Assembly: GCA_937967875.1 (NCBI GenBank)
Contig: CALBTQ010000851.1
Location: forward strand, 1-6,743
Reading direction: 5' to 3'
DNA: 6,743 nucleotides
Origin: an uncultured Pseudomonadota bacterium
Lineage (GTDB): Bacteria > Lernaellota > Lernaellaia > Lernaellales > Lernaellaceae
Below, one piece after another: positions 6,698-6,743 of this stretch. Made by a program: the position numbers and the translations under genes. Within the stretch, counting starts at the first letter, position 1; each line of letters opens with the position of its first letter. The notes below the pieces were generated by a model that was not told the DNA's origin, did not search any database, and worked only from the letters and a program-made list of their open reading frames with translations.

Positions 6698-6698
6698 T

Positions 6699-6743
6699 AG
6701 ATCGGAAGAGCGTCGTGTAGGGAAAGAGTGTAGATCTCGGTGG
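6699..6743. other. Illumina TruSeq adapter sequence (contamination, not genomic)
   Basis: From 6699 the sequence begins AGATCGGAAGAGCGTCGTG and continues to the end as an exact 45-base match to the reverse complement of the TruSeq universal adapter, as I recall it. It is a library artefact left on the contig end. Bases 6692-6698 (TTCCGAT) are the reverse complement of adapter bases 6701-6707, so the last few bases before the junction may also be artefactual. Confidence 0.97.

Noticed and set aside
1..6698. A novel defence, mobile or biosynthetic system
   Set aside because: Every stretch is accounted for by recognisable metabolic genes and short spacers. No repeats, integrase, toxin-antitoxin pair or cluster of unknown genes is present.

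Overview
The window is a GC-rich bacterial contig, probably from a metagenome or draft assembly. It starts inside a gene and its last 45 bases are an exact Illumina TruSeq adapter, so the biological sequence stops at or just before position 6698. Genes are densely packed, and G/C-rich third codon positions produce long antisense open frames that I treat as shadows. I cannot name the organism. The gene content suggests a Gram-negative-type heterotroph that uses L-rhamnose. The MBL protein looks exported, and the thiolase has an unusual insert.

Layout: (1) 1-1227, plus strand: 5'-truncated phytoene-desaturase/retinol-saturase-like FAD oxidoreductase. (2) 1230-2054, minus strand: MBL-fold hydrolase of the dihydropterin-synthase-like (MJ0301-type) group with a probable signal peptide, convergent with gene 1 across a 2-nt gap. 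A strong rho-independent terminator for gene 1 lies inside its 3' coding end. (3) 2055-2199: divergent promoter region. (4) 2200-3486, plus strand: acetyl-CoA acetyltransferase (thiolase) with a complete catalytic set and about 35 extra N-terminal residues, followed by its own terminator. (5) 3550-3873, plus strand: L-rhamnose mutarotase (rhaM). (6) 3877-5139, minus strand: L-rhamnose isomerase (rhaA). (7) 5154-6617, minus strand: rhamnulokinase (rhaB), upstream of rhaA in a tight rhaBA operon.

The last three genes cover the first steps of L-rhamnose catabolism: RhaM interconverts the anomers, RhaA makes L-rhamnulose, and RhaB makes L-rhamnulose 1-phosphate. The aldolase, transporter and regulator are not here and may lie beyond the contig end. 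I see no functional link between the rhamnose genes and the other three. I found no RNA genes, CRISPR array, insertion sequence or attachment site, and nothing that looks like a new multi-gene system. The points most worth a second look are the adapter at the end, the terminator embedded in the opposing gene, the thiolase insert, and how rhaM is transcribed.
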